Shown here piece by piece: positions 33,907 to 43,700 of a DNA stretch of 64,000 nucleotides. Positions within the stretch are counted from its first letter, which is position 1, and each line of letters opens with the position of its first letter. The notes under the pieces were generated by a model, which saw only the letters and a program-made list of their open reading frames with translations, was not told the DNA's origin and did no database searches. Position numbers and translations under genes: made by a program. The stretch is from UBA10438 sp964432155. GTDB lineage: Bacteria > Bacteroidota > Ignavibacteria > Kapaibacteriales > Kapaibacteriaceae. The stretch is taken from positions 1-64,000 of the forward strand of contig CAYSMF010000004.1 of NCBI GenBank assembly GCA_964432155.1, written 5' to 3'.

Positions 33907-35556
33907 ATGATGCATCATCTCCATGCAGGCCGATTCGCTCACGGTCAAGCCCCTGATACCGTTCCTCAGTCCTTCCTGAGCTGGGGAGCACTCATGCGTC
34001 ACCGCGACGCAACGTGTCTCGAACAGCCTTGGCTGATCTACTACGACGAAAAAGGCACCCGGACGTCTTGGTCGTATAGTGTGTTCATTGACGTTTCACG
34101 GCGCTTAGCTGCGCTGCTTACCAAGCATGGTGTTGAACGTGGACATCGTGTAGCAATCGCGAGTCACAATCACCCGGACACCATCCTCGCCTACTTTGCA
34201 TGCTGGTACTTGGGTGCATGTGCTGTGCCACTGAACATGACCGAGGACGATCAGCGCATCAGCTACATTCTTGAGCAGTGCGCTCCGACGGCTGTGCTGT
34301 GTCGCACCGACTACCTCGATCGCATCACATCTTCTGGCGGCACATCCGTCATCGTTATGGACACCGATCAAGCGGATCCATCCTTCTACGAAGCGATTCG
34401 AAGCTGTGAGCCAGCCCCCTGGCCAGACGATGCGTGTGACATGCGATGGGACGATTGCATGATCGTTTACACGAGCGGAACGACTGGGAAACCAAAAGGT
34501 GTGGTGCTCATCCAACAGAATTTGTTCGTCGATGGAGAGATGATCAATGCCTGGCATGGCATCGACACGGCAACGCGGATGATGTGCGTTCTTCCGGTGC
34601 ACCACGTCAATGGCTCGATCGTAACGCATGCTACGCCGTTTATAGCTGGTGCGTCGGTTGTTCTGCACCGCAAGTTCTCTCCGTCGAGATTCTTTACGTC
34701 GATTGCTGCCGAGAACGTACACATCGTAAGTGTTGTGCCCACGCTACTCGCACTGTTGCTCGAGGCAAACGTTGTGGAGCAGCGCGCTGCTGCGACGAGC
34801 CTGCGCCACATCATCTGCGGTGCTGGCCCTCTCACCTGCGAGTTAGCCGAGCGCTTCACGTCGACGTATGGCACTCGCATCATTCATGGCTACGGTCTCT
34901 CCGAGACAACATGTTACTCGTCGTTCTTGCCGGTGGATCTCATCGAGGCTGAGTACCGTCACTGGATGTACGACTTTGGCTTCCCATCGATTGGTACGGA
35001 TGTGCCTTGCAACGAGATGGCCATCCATGATGCGAATGGCACACCCGTGGCTGATGGTGAGCGCGGCGAAATCGTAATCCGCGGAGCAAACGTGATGCGC
35101 GGATACGATAACAACGACCGCGCTAATGCCGAGGCCTTTGCCTTCGGATGGTTCAGGTCAGGTGACGAGGGCTTCCGCGTCCTTGGTGATGATGGCCGCC
35201 ACTATTACTTCATCACCGGACGTTTGAAAGAACTGATCATTCGCGGCGGCGTAAACCTCGCTCCACTGGAGATCGACGAGGTCATCTCACGTGCACCAGG
35301 AGTCAAGGCAGGCATTTGCGTGGGCTTCGAGCACACGATGTATGGCGAGGAGGTTGGTGCGCTCATCATACCAACCGGACCCGATGTGACCGAAGACAGT
35401 GTGTTGGATTTCTGCCGCGAGCACCTGCCATTCCACAAAACACCGAAGGTGGTTGTGTTTACCGATGCCCTCCCTGTTACATCAACAGGCAAGTATCAGC
35501 GGAATTCGGTCAAGCACGTGTTCACGCAATGGAAGGACACGCAATTCCGCGGTTAA
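33907..35556 (+). CDS. AMP-forming acyl-CoA synthetase
   Basis: The 549-residue class I adenylate-forming enzyme activates a carboxylic acid as acyl-AMP and then acyl-CoA. Landmarks are P-loop YTSGTTGKPKGV, HGYGLSETT, FRSGDEGF, the hinge GRLKELIIRGGVNLAPLEID and the C-terminal catalytic lysine in TSTGKYQRN. Fatty-acid or aryl/short-chain acids are possible; the pocket cannot be read by eye. The ATG at 33907 follows a TAATTTG sequence by 5 bases, with no Shine-Dalgarno. The stop codon overlaps that of the convergent gene at 35553. Confidence 0.9.
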   Translation: MMHHLHAGRFAHGQAPDTVPQSFLSWGALMRHRDATCLEQPWLIYYDEKGTRTSWSYSVFIDVSRRLAALLTKHGVERGHRVAIASHNHPDTILAYFACWYLGACAVPLNMTEDDQRISYILEQCAPTAVLCRTDYLDRITSSGGTSVIVMDTDQADPSFYEAIRSCEPAPWPDDACDMRWDDCMIVYTSGTTGKPKGVVLIQQNLFVDGEMINAWHGIDTATRMMCVLPVHHVNGSIVTHATPFIAGASVVLHRKFSPSRFFTSIAAENVHIVSVVPTLLALLLEANVVEQRAAATSLRHIICGAGPLTCELAERFTSTYGTRIIHGYGLSETTCYSSFLPVDLIEAEYRHWMYDFGFPSIGTDVPCNEMAIHDANGTPVADGERGEIVIRGANVMRGYDNNDRANAEAFAFGWFRSGDEGFRVLGDDGRHYYFITGRLKELIIRGGVNLAPLEIDEVISRAPGVKAGICVGFEHTMYGEEVGALIIPTGPDVTEDSVLDFCREHLPFHKTPKVVVFTDALPVTSTGKYQRNSVKHVFTQWKDTQFRG

Positions 35557-36053
35557 GGGGCGATGCGCGAACCACCGCGCGGACGGTAGAAGAGCGTGCG
35601 AATCACGCTGACGCTGTCGATACCAACCTTCGGATTGCTACTCCATACACGCGCGAGAACGCCATTCGGCACCACATACAGCGACGTTTGTGGATCCTCG
35701 ATAGACGGGTTGGTGTATGCCAGCTCGTCGACCATTTCCTGCGTGAGTGCCTGCGTATCGCTCGGGACGTAACAACGCAACTCAATGAATCGACGCTTCA
35801 GCGATCCCGTGTCCGATGCAATTGTACGCTCAGCAAGCTCGCGCGTTGTGCGCACAATCTTTCCTGAGTCGGCAGCTTCGACCTGCACATACAGAATCGT
35901 TGTCTTCACATCCTCGTCTGCGTAGGCGATCGTGTCTGTAACCACGTAGAAGCCTTCGAGCGAAGCCGAATCCAATGTGCGCCACACAAACAGTGCTGCG
36001 ATACCGAGGCCGATACCGAGCAAGATCATGGGGATGAGTTTCTTTGCCGACAT
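35553..36053 (-). CDS. Single-pass membrane-anchored protein of unknown function
   Basis: The 166-residue protein has one N-terminal hydrophobic helix (LIPMILLGIGLGIAALFVW) that looks like an uncleaved anchor. The remaining 140 residues are acidic and beta-rich, likely outside the cytoplasm. No family is recognised. The ATG at 36053 is chosen (AGGA about 10 bases upstream); it lies 19 bases after the stop of the polyprenol-kinase-like gene, so both are probably cotranscribed. Its stop codon overlaps the acyl-CoA synthetase stop. Confidence 0.65.
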   Translation of the reverse strand: MSAKKLIPMILLGIGLGIAALFVWRTLDSASLEGFYVVTDTIAYADEDVKTTILYVQVEAADSGKIVRTTRELAERTIASDTGSLKRRFIELRCYVPSDTQALTQEMVDELAYTNPSIEDPQTSLYVVPNGVLARVWSSNPKVGIDSVSVIRTLFYRPRGGSRIAP

Positions 36054-36072
36054 ACTGCGTTGTCCTGCTGCG

Positions 36073-36714
36073 TTAGAACGATGAAAGAAGAACACTCACA
36101 AGCCAGTGAACAATTCCATAACTACACGGAATTGCAATGTTATCGTCGAGTCGAAGTCGTGAAGAAGCCGCCTCCGCAATCGCTGCCGCGATCGAGGCCA
36201 TGGCACCAGCTAGGAAGAACGAGACGGGTAAGGCAAACACCGCCTGCCACGACGCAACAACCACGAGTGCGCTAATGACGAAGGCAACGGACCCAGCGAG
36301 ACTCTTATCCATGAAGCCCCGATGTCCGTAGCGGCGTCCGATCAGCGCGGCGAAGGTATCGCTGACGATCAGCACCGAAAACGCGGTTACGGCAATTGCC
36401 GTTGGGAATACCAAGAACGTGAGGGTGGCAGCAATCAGAACCCACGACGCACCTGTGAGGTGGAACCGATCTTCGCGAAGCTCGTGCTGACGCAGTAAGG
36501 GGCCCACCAGCGACAGGAGCAGCCGTCGAGAACCCGTGTGGACATGAAGCAAGAGATCGATCAGCAACGAAACACCCGTCATCGCGCACAGAATCATAAT
36601 ACCCGTCCAGTGGTCAAGCTGGAGGTAGATGATTGGGATCAACAGTGACGCTAGGTGAATCCCCTTTCGGGCGATCTCACTCGCGTATGTGATCTGCGCT
36701 GATGTTCCTGTCAT
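36073..36714 (-). CDS. CTP-dependent polyprenol kinase-like membrane protein (SEC59/VTE5 family)
   Basis: The 213-residue protein has about six to seven hydrophobic helices. It opens with EIARKGIHLASLLIPI and carries the family motif VSDTFAALIGRRYG followed by KSLAGSVAFV. This pattern is shared by dolichol kinase SEC59, phytol kinase VTE5, yeast DGK1 and phosphatidate cytidylyltransferases. A role in phosphorylating an isoprenoid alcohol is a reasonable inference because ispE starts just across a short divergent gap. AGGAGA lies upstream of the ATG at a long distance. Confidence 0.75.
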   Translation of the reverse strand: MTGTSAQITYASEIARKGIHLASLLIPIIYLQLDHWTGIMILCAMTGVSLLIDLLLHVHTGSRRLLLSLVGPLLRQHELREDRFHLTGASWVLIAATLTFLVFPTAIAVTAFSVLIVSDTFAALIGRRYGHRGFMDKSLAGSVAFVISALVVVASWQAVFALPVSFFLAGAMASIAAAIAEAASSRLRLDDNIAIPCSYGIVHWLVSVLLSSF

Positions 36715-36721
36715 AACTTCG
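36714..36721 (+). promoter_or_regulatory. TAACTTCG promoter-like box upstream of ispE
   Basis: A 7-of-8 match to TAnnTTTG whose first base overlaps the start codon of the divergent gene. The predicted transcript start near 36726 is about 24 bases before the ispE ATG. Confidence 0.35.
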
Positions 36722-36749
36722 TGTGTCTCCTCATCGTCTGCCGGCCACC

Positions 36750-37607
36750 ATGGAATCCATGATCATTCACGCACCTGCCAAAATCAACCTCGGTCTTGAA
36801 GTACTCCGCAAGCGTCCAGACGGATATCATGATATCGCGTCAATCTTCCTGCCTGTGGCACTGTACGACATCCTGACCGTGGAACGATCGCAAACGCCAG
36901 CGTGCTCGTGTGTTCCACCCGTGACGGGAACACCAGACCAAAATCTTGTCTATCAAGCACTTGTGCGTTACGCAGAAGCGTTTCCAGCAGATCAATGGAG
37001 CGCAAAGATAACAGTAGAGAAGCGCATACCTACCGGCGGCGGACTCGGCGGTGGATCAAGTGATGCAGCCTCTGCCTTGATGGCCGTCGCTGCACTCAAT
37101 GGTCGTGATGATGTCGCATCGCATCAACGTCTTTTCGAGATCGCCCTCTCACTTGGTTCCGACGTGCCCTTCTTTCTAGCACGTTCGGTAGCCCTCGTTG
37201 AAGGTCGTGGCGAAGTGATCACCCCTCTCGATCTGCCAGCCCCGTGGTGGGTTGTCCTTGTGCTGCCAGGCATTCACGTGAACACAGCCCATGCGTATTC
37301 CACATTGAGGATTACCAGTGGAAAACAGCAAAGCGATCTTGTGGAAAGCTATCATAACGCCTTGATAAACAATGGCTCTATGCAGCAGGACTTCACAAAC
37401 GACTTCGAGCGGGCCGTGTTCGTGCAACATCCAGAACTTGCAACGATCAAACAGCGTCTTCTTGACACAAAAGCCACATACGCTGCCATGAGTGGCAGTG
37501 GTTCGACGATGTTCGGGTTATACACATCTGTGGATAACGCTACCTTGGCTGTCGCACAGCTATCCGACCTGGCAACGCATCTGTGTCCGCCATCGGCAAC
37601 CGTCTAA
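36750..37607 (+). CDS. ispE: 4-diphosphocytidyl-2-C-methyl-D-erythritol kinase
   Basis: The 285-residue GHMP kinase of the MEP isoprenoid pathway phosphorylates CDP-methylerythritol with ATP. Landmarks are HAPAKINLGLEVLRKRPDGYHDIASIF, the GHMP glycine loop PTGGGLGGGSSDAAS, SLGSDVPFF and the C-terminal MSGSGSTMFG. The start is ambiguous: ATG 36750 or 36759 (closest to the conserved AKINL); a GTG at 36723 is less likely. Neither ATG has a good ribosome-binding site. Confidence 0.92.
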   Translation: MESMIIHAPAKINLGLEVLRKRPDGYHDIASIFLPVALYDILTVERSQTPACSCVPPVTGTPDQNLVYQALVRYAEAFPADQWSAKITVEKRIPTGGGLGGGSSDAASALMAVAALNGRDDVASHQRLFEIALSLGSDVPFFLARSVALVEGRGEVITPLDLPAPWWVVLVLPGIHVNTAHAYSTLRITSGKQQSDLVESYHNALINNGSMQQDFTNDFERAVFVQHPELATIKQRLLDTKATYAAMSGSGSTMFGLYTSVDNATLAVAQLSDLATHLCPPSATV

Positions 37608-37616
37608 GCCACACGA

Positions 37617-38978
37617 TTATCCCCTCCAGCGTCCACCGCCACCCTTTCGTGGTGTGTTCGAGGATCGGCGCGGCGTTGACGACCGTGGCGACTTCGGCCC
37701 CCCTGATGTGCTGGACTGACGTGGTGAATGAGACTGGTATGACGAGCGCTGTGGCTCGGGTGACGCCACAACCGCGCCCTGTTCGTACGTCACGACGAAC
37801 TCCATGCTCGTTGTACCAGGGAACAGGTCGACTGGAGTGATACGTGTGATGCCATATCCAGCGTGCTTCCACTCTCGTGTGCTTCGATAGATCTCATCCG
37901 GTCCACAGAAAACCTCTACGACACGACGCGGCTGAAGTCCTGTCGCGAGTTCTGTGATAACCCGCTCGGCGGTGCCCGACCTCGGTGGGTCGAGTACGAT
38001 GACATTCGAGCCCTCTGCCGGATCCTTGCGCGCAATGCGATACAAGGACCGTACGAGCGAATCGACGTCGTCACCGCTTCTGATCACTTGTGAGAGAGCT
38101 GTGCATGTGCCCCCTGCCCTCCGAATGGAGTACCGTGCATTGTCAACCGTTGCCTCATCGCCGTCGATAGCGATGACGCGCTGAACATCCTTGGCCAGAG
38201 CAGCTCCGAAGAGCCCGTAGCCACAATAGATATCGTAGAGTGTGTCGTTGGTCGTACACGCTGCATGATCGCGGACAACGTTCACAAGCTGCTCAACCAT
38301 GGCGAGGTTGACCTGCGAGAATGAGAACACTCCAACCTGATACTGCACCGAGCCAATGGCATACTTCCAAGCCGATGCACCGAACAGCTTCTTTGCCCCG
38401 ACGCCAGTGGCGGGACGCTCGAGATCGAGATAGTAACGACTGCCCTTGGGATCGTGGTAGATCCACGCATGCTGCACCTGCGGGAATACTTGCTGCAAAT
38501 GCTCGGCAAGTGTGCGAAGGGAACGCACGACACGTGCGTCAATCTCACTCACATTCACGATGAGCACCAGCTCGTCGTACGAACCGCGGAGGATCACATG
38601 GTTGAGCACCTGCCGCAGCGGTGGCGTGAGTCGCTTGATTGCTTCCGTAAGATGAGCGTAGATGTGGGAGTGGAGCTCGGGTTCGAGCGGACTTGCCCCA
38701 TCGGCTGTGCTACCATCGCCATGGACGAGTTCAACAGAGCCTGGGCGCACCCGTACGCGACGTCGTGAGGTTGTACGATATCCTCGCGGCATGGTCGCAG
38801 GAACGATCGAATCAACAATCGACGCAGGGACCTTCAGCGCCGCACAGAATTTCGCTACGGCATCGCGCTTGATTGGCAGCTCTGCGTCGTAGGATAGACG
38901 TGCAAATGGCTCCACCCCATTGCCGAGTGATACTCGGTGGCGCTGGGCGGCATCTGCCATACATTGTTCGAATGTCAT
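37617..38978 (-). CDS. RlmD/TrmA-family RNA m5U methyltransferase
   Basis: The 453-residue protein is a SAM-dependent (uracil-5)-methyltransferase-type enzyme: FSFSQVN, SAM motif YDIYCGYGLFG, AIDGDEATVDNA, LDPPRSG and the candidate catalytic cysteine in EVFCGPDEI. It lacks an N-terminal TRAM domain and the iron-sulfur cysteines of RlmD. The last 45 residues or so are a disordered Ser/Pro/Arg/Lys-rich tail ending in GGGGRWRG. The target (23S rRNA or tRNA) is not determined. ATG 38978 overlaps the preceding stop as ATGA. Confidence 0.85.
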   Translation of the reverse strand: MTFEQCMADAAQRHRVSLGNGVEPFARLSYDAELPIKRDAVAKFCAALKVPASIVDSIVPATMPRGYRTTSRRRVRVRPGSVELVHGDGSTADGASPLEPELHSHIYAHLTEAIKRLTPPLRQVLNHVILRGSYDELVLIVNVSEIDARVVRSLRTLAEHLQQVFPQVQHAWIYHDPKGSRYYLDLERPATGVGAKKLFGASAWKYAIGSVQYQVGVFSFSQVNLAMVEQLVNVVRDHAACTTNDTLYDIYCGYGLFGAALAKDVQRVIAIDGDEATVDNARYSIRRAGGTCTALSQVIRSGDDVDSLVRSLYRIARKDPAEGSNVIVLDPPRSGTAERVITELATGLQPRRVVEVFCGPDEIYRSTREWKHAGYGITRITPVDLFPGTTSMEFVVTYEQGAVVASPEPQRSSYQSHSPRQSSTSGGPKSPRSSTPRRSSNTPRKGGGGRWRG

Positions 38979-40669
38979 GCGTTGACCTTTACTACAAGAA
39001 GTGAGGTATCGTCGTCGGGAGTATCCGACGCGCGATACGCGGTAAGTTCGTTCATCAGTGCATCGACAATTGCCGACGCCGTTTCAGGAGCGTGCGTAAT
39101 CATCCACGACGTTAATCGATCGGGACCGTATTCCATGCGCTGTGCGTTGACCGCTTCGGTGACACCATCGGTGTACAACAGCAGCGTATCGCCCGGCTGA
39201 AGGTCAAACGTGCCCTGTGTGTAAGCCGGTGCATCCGGCAAGACACCGACGAGCACGCCTCCGGTGCGGAGAAGCTCAACATGTTCACCCCGGACACACA
39301 TCGGTGGATTGTGTCCGGCATTGACATAGTCAATGCGCCGTTCAGCTGTGTTAATCACGCCGAGGAACATGGTGACGAATACATCTGGCTCGGTATTGCC
39401 GCACACGAGGTGATTCATGCGTTCCATCAGAAGCGGGAGCGGCAAATCCAATGATGCCATCACGTTAAGCGCCGCCTGCACGTTTGCCATCAGAAGCGCA
39501 GCAGGCACGCCCTTACCAGAGACATCTGCAATGGCAACAAGGATGCGGTGCTGATCAAGCGGAATCACATCATAGTAATCACCACCAATGCGCCGGCTTG
39601 TGACCATCGACGCTGCGATGTCGAGTCCTGGAGTGGACGGAAGCTCCAGCGGCAGCAATCCCGTTTGAATGGTTGCAGCAATGTCGAGCTCGTTCTCGAG
39701 ACGTTCTCGTTCCCGTCGATCGCGATCAAGCCGATCGTTCTCAAGCGCCGTGATGACGATTGAAGCCACAGATTCCGCGAATGAGCATTCATCGGCCGAA
39801 TATGCCTGTCCACTGAGCTTGCGGCAAACAACCAGGACACCCAGATGGTTACCGTGAAGAACCATAGGAGCAGCCATTCCGACGTTGTGCGCAAGGAAGA
39901 GCTCCCGAAGTGGACTAGAAGCATCCAGATCCTCGGTCCGAACTGCCTCTCGAAGGTCGAGCACTGCAGGATAGAGCTCGGCCAGATGCTGTGCATCGGC
40001 ACGATTCACGATCACGGTCTCCATCCCAAACGATGGATCAAGGATGATGGCAAAGCTCGATGTCATAAGCTGCCCCATCAACCGCAGAGACGTCAGTCGA
40101 AGAATAGTGTCCTCGTCGACAACACCCGTAAAGTCCCGTGACACCTCGAACAGCGATCGCAGGAGGAGCGCTTGGCGCTCCACGGAGTGGCGGGAGTGAC
40201 GCAACGCGACCATTGCCTCGGCGTTATGGACCGCAACGGCAACGATTGCGCGCATCACATCGAGGTACAGGAGCGACTCCTCGTCACCCAGGTTGTCAAG
40301 ACTCTTACCCAGGCACATCAGCGCAGTAATCTGACCCTGATGATGCATGGGAACAATCCACTGAGTGCCATGTGCCGCAAGCGCCTCTGCGCCAGGGCAT
40401 GCCGTGGCGGGCATCGGTTCGTCACACGTGAACACTGGTACCTCGGGACAGGTCATGCCTTTGCAAATGACGGGTTCCAGGATACCATTCGTTGGGCGCA
40501 GTACACAGGCCTTCAAGACCTTAAGGCGTCCCATGACGCTCAACAGGGCGGCATTGAGGATTGGCTCAGCCGAATCATACTCGCTAGCGCGCGTGGCAAC
40601 GTCCAAGACCGACGTCAGGTTGAGAACCGAGCGAGCGGTGGAAGAGATGCCAAGTTGCGACGGTGCCAT
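38975..40669 (-). CDS. SpoIIE/RsbU-type PP2C phosphatase with GAF regions
   Basis: The 564-residue protein has two N-terminal GAF-like sensor regions (about 15-150 and 165-315), a helical linker and a C-terminal PPM phosphatase domain (about 340-560) with GGDYYDVIPL, IADVSGKGVPAALLMA, YVNAGHNPP and LLLYTDGVTEA. Such phosphatases dephosphorylate anti-anti-sigma (STAS) proteins in partner-switching circuits; no partner gene is adjacent. The ATG at 40669 is chosen because a TATATTCG box ends 3 bases before it; the frame stays open upstream into the next gene. It shares an ATGA overlap with the methyltransferase gene. Confidence 0.87.
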   Translation of the reverse strand: MAPSQLGISSTARSVLNLTSVLDVATRASEYDSAEPILNAALLSVMGRLKVLKACVLRPTNGILEPVICKGMTCPEVPVFTCDEPMPATACPGAEALAAHGTQWIVPMHHQGQITALMCLGKSLDNLGDEESLLYLDVMRAIVAVAVHNAEAMVALRHSRHSVERQALLLRSLFEVSRDFTGVVDEDTILRLTSLRLMGQLMTSSFAIILDPSFGMETVIVNRADAQHLAELYPAVLDLREAVRTEDLDASSPLRELFLAHNVGMAAPMVLHGNHLGVLVVCRKLSGQAYSADECSFAESVASIVITALENDRLDRDRRERERLENELDIAATIQTGLLPLELPSTPGLDIAASMVTSRRIGGDYYDVIPLDQHRILVAIADVSGKGVPAALLMANVQAALNVMASLDLPLPLLMERMNHLVCGNTEPDVFVTMFLGVINTAERRIDYVNAGHNPPMCVRGEHVELLRTGGVLVGVLPDAPAYTQGTFDLQPGDTLLLYTDGVTEAVNAQRMEYGPDRLTSWMITHAPETASAIVDALMNELTAYRASDTPDDDTSLLVVKVNA

Positions 40670-40672
40670 AGG

Positions 40673-40680
40673 CGAATATA
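40673..40680 (-). promoter_or_regulatory. TATATTCG box 3 bases before the SpoIIE-type gene
   Basis: A 7-of-8 match to TAnnTTTG on the minus strand, with CCT between it and ATG 40669. Same spacing as three other leaderless candidates. Confidence 0.4.
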
Positions 40681-40711
40681 CGGGCAGGCGTCGCAGGCCA
40701 CGGGAAAACCG

Positions 40712-40719
40712 TAATTTTG
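40712..40719 (+). promoter_or_regulatory. TAATTTTG promoter box for the Oar-like receptor operon
   Basis: A perfect TAnnTTTG match. The predicted start near 40724 gives a leader of about 15 bases before ATG 40739. Confidence 0.55.
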
Positions 40720-40738
40720 GGGCCACTCGAACTCGAGA

Positions 40739-43700
40739 ATGCCCATGACCCGTTGCTTCGCCGTCTTCATTCTTACTGTCTGTTTCTGCATGCCCCTTAT
40801 GGTGCATGCCCAAGGTGTTACGACCGGATCGATTACCGGTACTGTCAAGGGTGATATCCCGCTTGTTGGCGCGACCATCAAAGCCATCTCCGCCGGGACT
40901 GGTTCGGTGTATGGTGCGATCTCGAAGTCACGCGGACAGTACTTGATCCGCGGTGTGCGCCCAGGAACCTACACACTGATCGCAACCTACGTTGGCTTCG
41001 AGCCCGATACGGTGCGCAACGTGTTGGTCGACGTGGGCGAGGCAACAACAGTGAACATCCAACTCGAGACGTCGAAGCGGAAGCGGAGTGAAGTTGTGAT
41101 CGCTGCTGATCGCGATCCATTGTTCGACCCAGGTCGCACGGGATCCGGGTCGACGATCAGTGAACAGGCGATCTCAGCAGCTCCGTCGATCAATCGCAGC
41201 ATTAGCGATATCGCACGTATCAACCCCTATGCAAATCAAACGCAGACAGCCGGTAGCGATGGTCTACAGGGCATCAGCATCATGGGCGTGAATTCACGCT
41301 TCAATAACTTCCAGATCGACGGCGCTGTGGCGAACGACGTGTTCGCACTCGGCTCTGCTGGCACCGCTGGTTCCCAGGCGAACTCGAACTTCCTCTCGCT
41401 GGACGCTATTGAACGTCTGCGCGTGAACGTGTCACCATACGATATCCGCCAGAGCGGATTTACAGGTGGTCTCGTCAATGCGATCACGCGCGGTGGCACC
41501 AACACATTCCGTGGTTCGGTGTTCGCCTACGGTCGCAATCAAGATCTTGTCGGTGTAAGCCCCGACGCAGCGCGACGTCCGTTCGACAAGTTCTATGACT
41601 ATCAGTTTGGTGGGCGCTTAGGTGGCCCCATCATCAAGGATAAGCTGCTGTTCCACGTAACGGCTGAAGCTCGTCTTCGATCGACACCTGTTGAAGTATC
41701 GCTCAACGATCCCACAGCGCTGAACAACTTCCCTGTTCCGTCGCAGGATCTCGACCGCATCATTGCCATCACGCGCAATCGCTACGGATACGATGCCGGT
41801 GGATACGGCATCACCAACACACGCAACAATACGATCAACATGATCGCACGCCTCGACTACAACATCAACGAGGCACACAAGCTCCAGCTCCGACACAACT
41901 TCACCTACGGCATTCAGGATCGCAACCTTCTGCGCAACAACCTCAACTATTCGCTGCTGAGCCGGATGAATACGTTTGAGAGTCTGAATAACCAGACAGT
42001 GATGCAGCTCAACAGCGTGCTCTCGCAGGAGTTCAGCAATGAGCTTCGCGTATCGTACACGCAGACAAATGATCGCCGCATCCTTCCGACAGATGGATCA
42101 GGCAATCCGATTCCATTCCCCGAGGTTCGCATTCAGGTTGGCTCCGGACTCAATGTGATTCTGGGACCTGAGCGGAGTTCGCAAGCGAACGCACTCGATC
42201 AGACCCTGATTGCACTCACTGATGATCTCACGTGGTTCCTCGGCGATCACACAGTGACGGTCGGTACACACAATGAGTTCTCGCGCTTCAACAACCTATT
42301 CATTCAGGATTTCTACGGGAGTTATCAATTCCCGACGATCGACGCCTACGAGATTGGTCAAGCGAATTACTACCGCGTGAGCTATGCGAACGACAGCGTT
42401 ACTGGAGGCGACCTACAACCTCGTGCTGCATGGAATATGATGCAGCTTGGCTTCTACGCGCAGGACGAATGGCAGGTTAACGATCAACTGCGTCTCACCG
42501 GTGGTGTCCGCGTCGACGTGCCACTCTACCTCTCAACACCGTATGAGAACCCGACATTTGCAGCAGCGTTCCCGGGTCGCTCAACGAGTGAAGTGCCAAG
42601 TGGATCGATCCTCTTCTCCCCTCGTGTAGGATTCAACTACGATATCTCGGGCGACAAGACGTGGCAACTTCGCGGTGGTACAGGTGTCTTCACAGGCCGT
42701 GTCGCAGCGGTGTGGCTCTCGAATCAATACTCGAACACGGGCATTGATTTGTTCCGTGCTGAGCTCGGCGGCAACAACCTTCCCAACGCCATCACATCCA
42801 ACGGCATTCCTGTTACATGGGATCTGCGCGTTCCAGCACCACGCCCTGGAGATCCAGGCTACCCAGGTCTGCCGATCAACACAGCAGCTATCAACATTAC
42901 CGATCAGAACTTCCGTCTGCCGCAGGTATGGCGCTCGACGCTCGCCACTGATATCAAGCTGACACAGGGCCTCACCTTCACGGTCGAGGGCATGTATGGA
43001 TCGTTCCTCAACCAGGTGGACTACGCGAACCTCAACCTTCGTCGCTCAAACCTTCGCTTCATCAGCGGCGGTGATACCCTGGTCGGCGTCTCCCCTCTCG
43101 ATGGACGTCCGCTCTATGCAGGGGGCTCTGCAGACTCACTTGTTGACCGACGGTTTACACAGGTGATTCTGCTGCGCAGTCGCTCTGCTGGTTACCAGTA
43201 CAGCGTCTCGGGGCAGCTCCGCATGGACGAAGTAAATCGCATCGTTCCTGGTCTGGGTGTGATGCTGATGTACACGTATGGTCGCACACAAGATCTCAAC
43301 TCATCCACAGCAGCAACAGCAACATCGCAGTGGACGAGCACCGATGCTATCGACCCGAATAATGTGACGCTTGGCAATTCGAGTTTCGACATGTTGCATC
43401 GCATCTCGGTGTCGGGTTCTTATCGCATCACGTGGGACAAAGACATCTGGACATCGATCGGCATTTTTTACTCAGGCAACAGCGGACGTCCGTACTCGCT
43501 TTCGTACGCACAGGATTACAACGGCGATAACGCAGCCGGCGGTAACGACCTTGTCTACGTGCCAAAACCAGAAGACTACGGCACGAAGATTGTCATTCCA
43601 CAACCAACGGATGCCACCGATCTGCGCTCACCAGATCAGATCTGGCAGCAGATCATGGCCTTCATCGATGCAAACCCGATGATCAAGCAGTATCAGGGTC

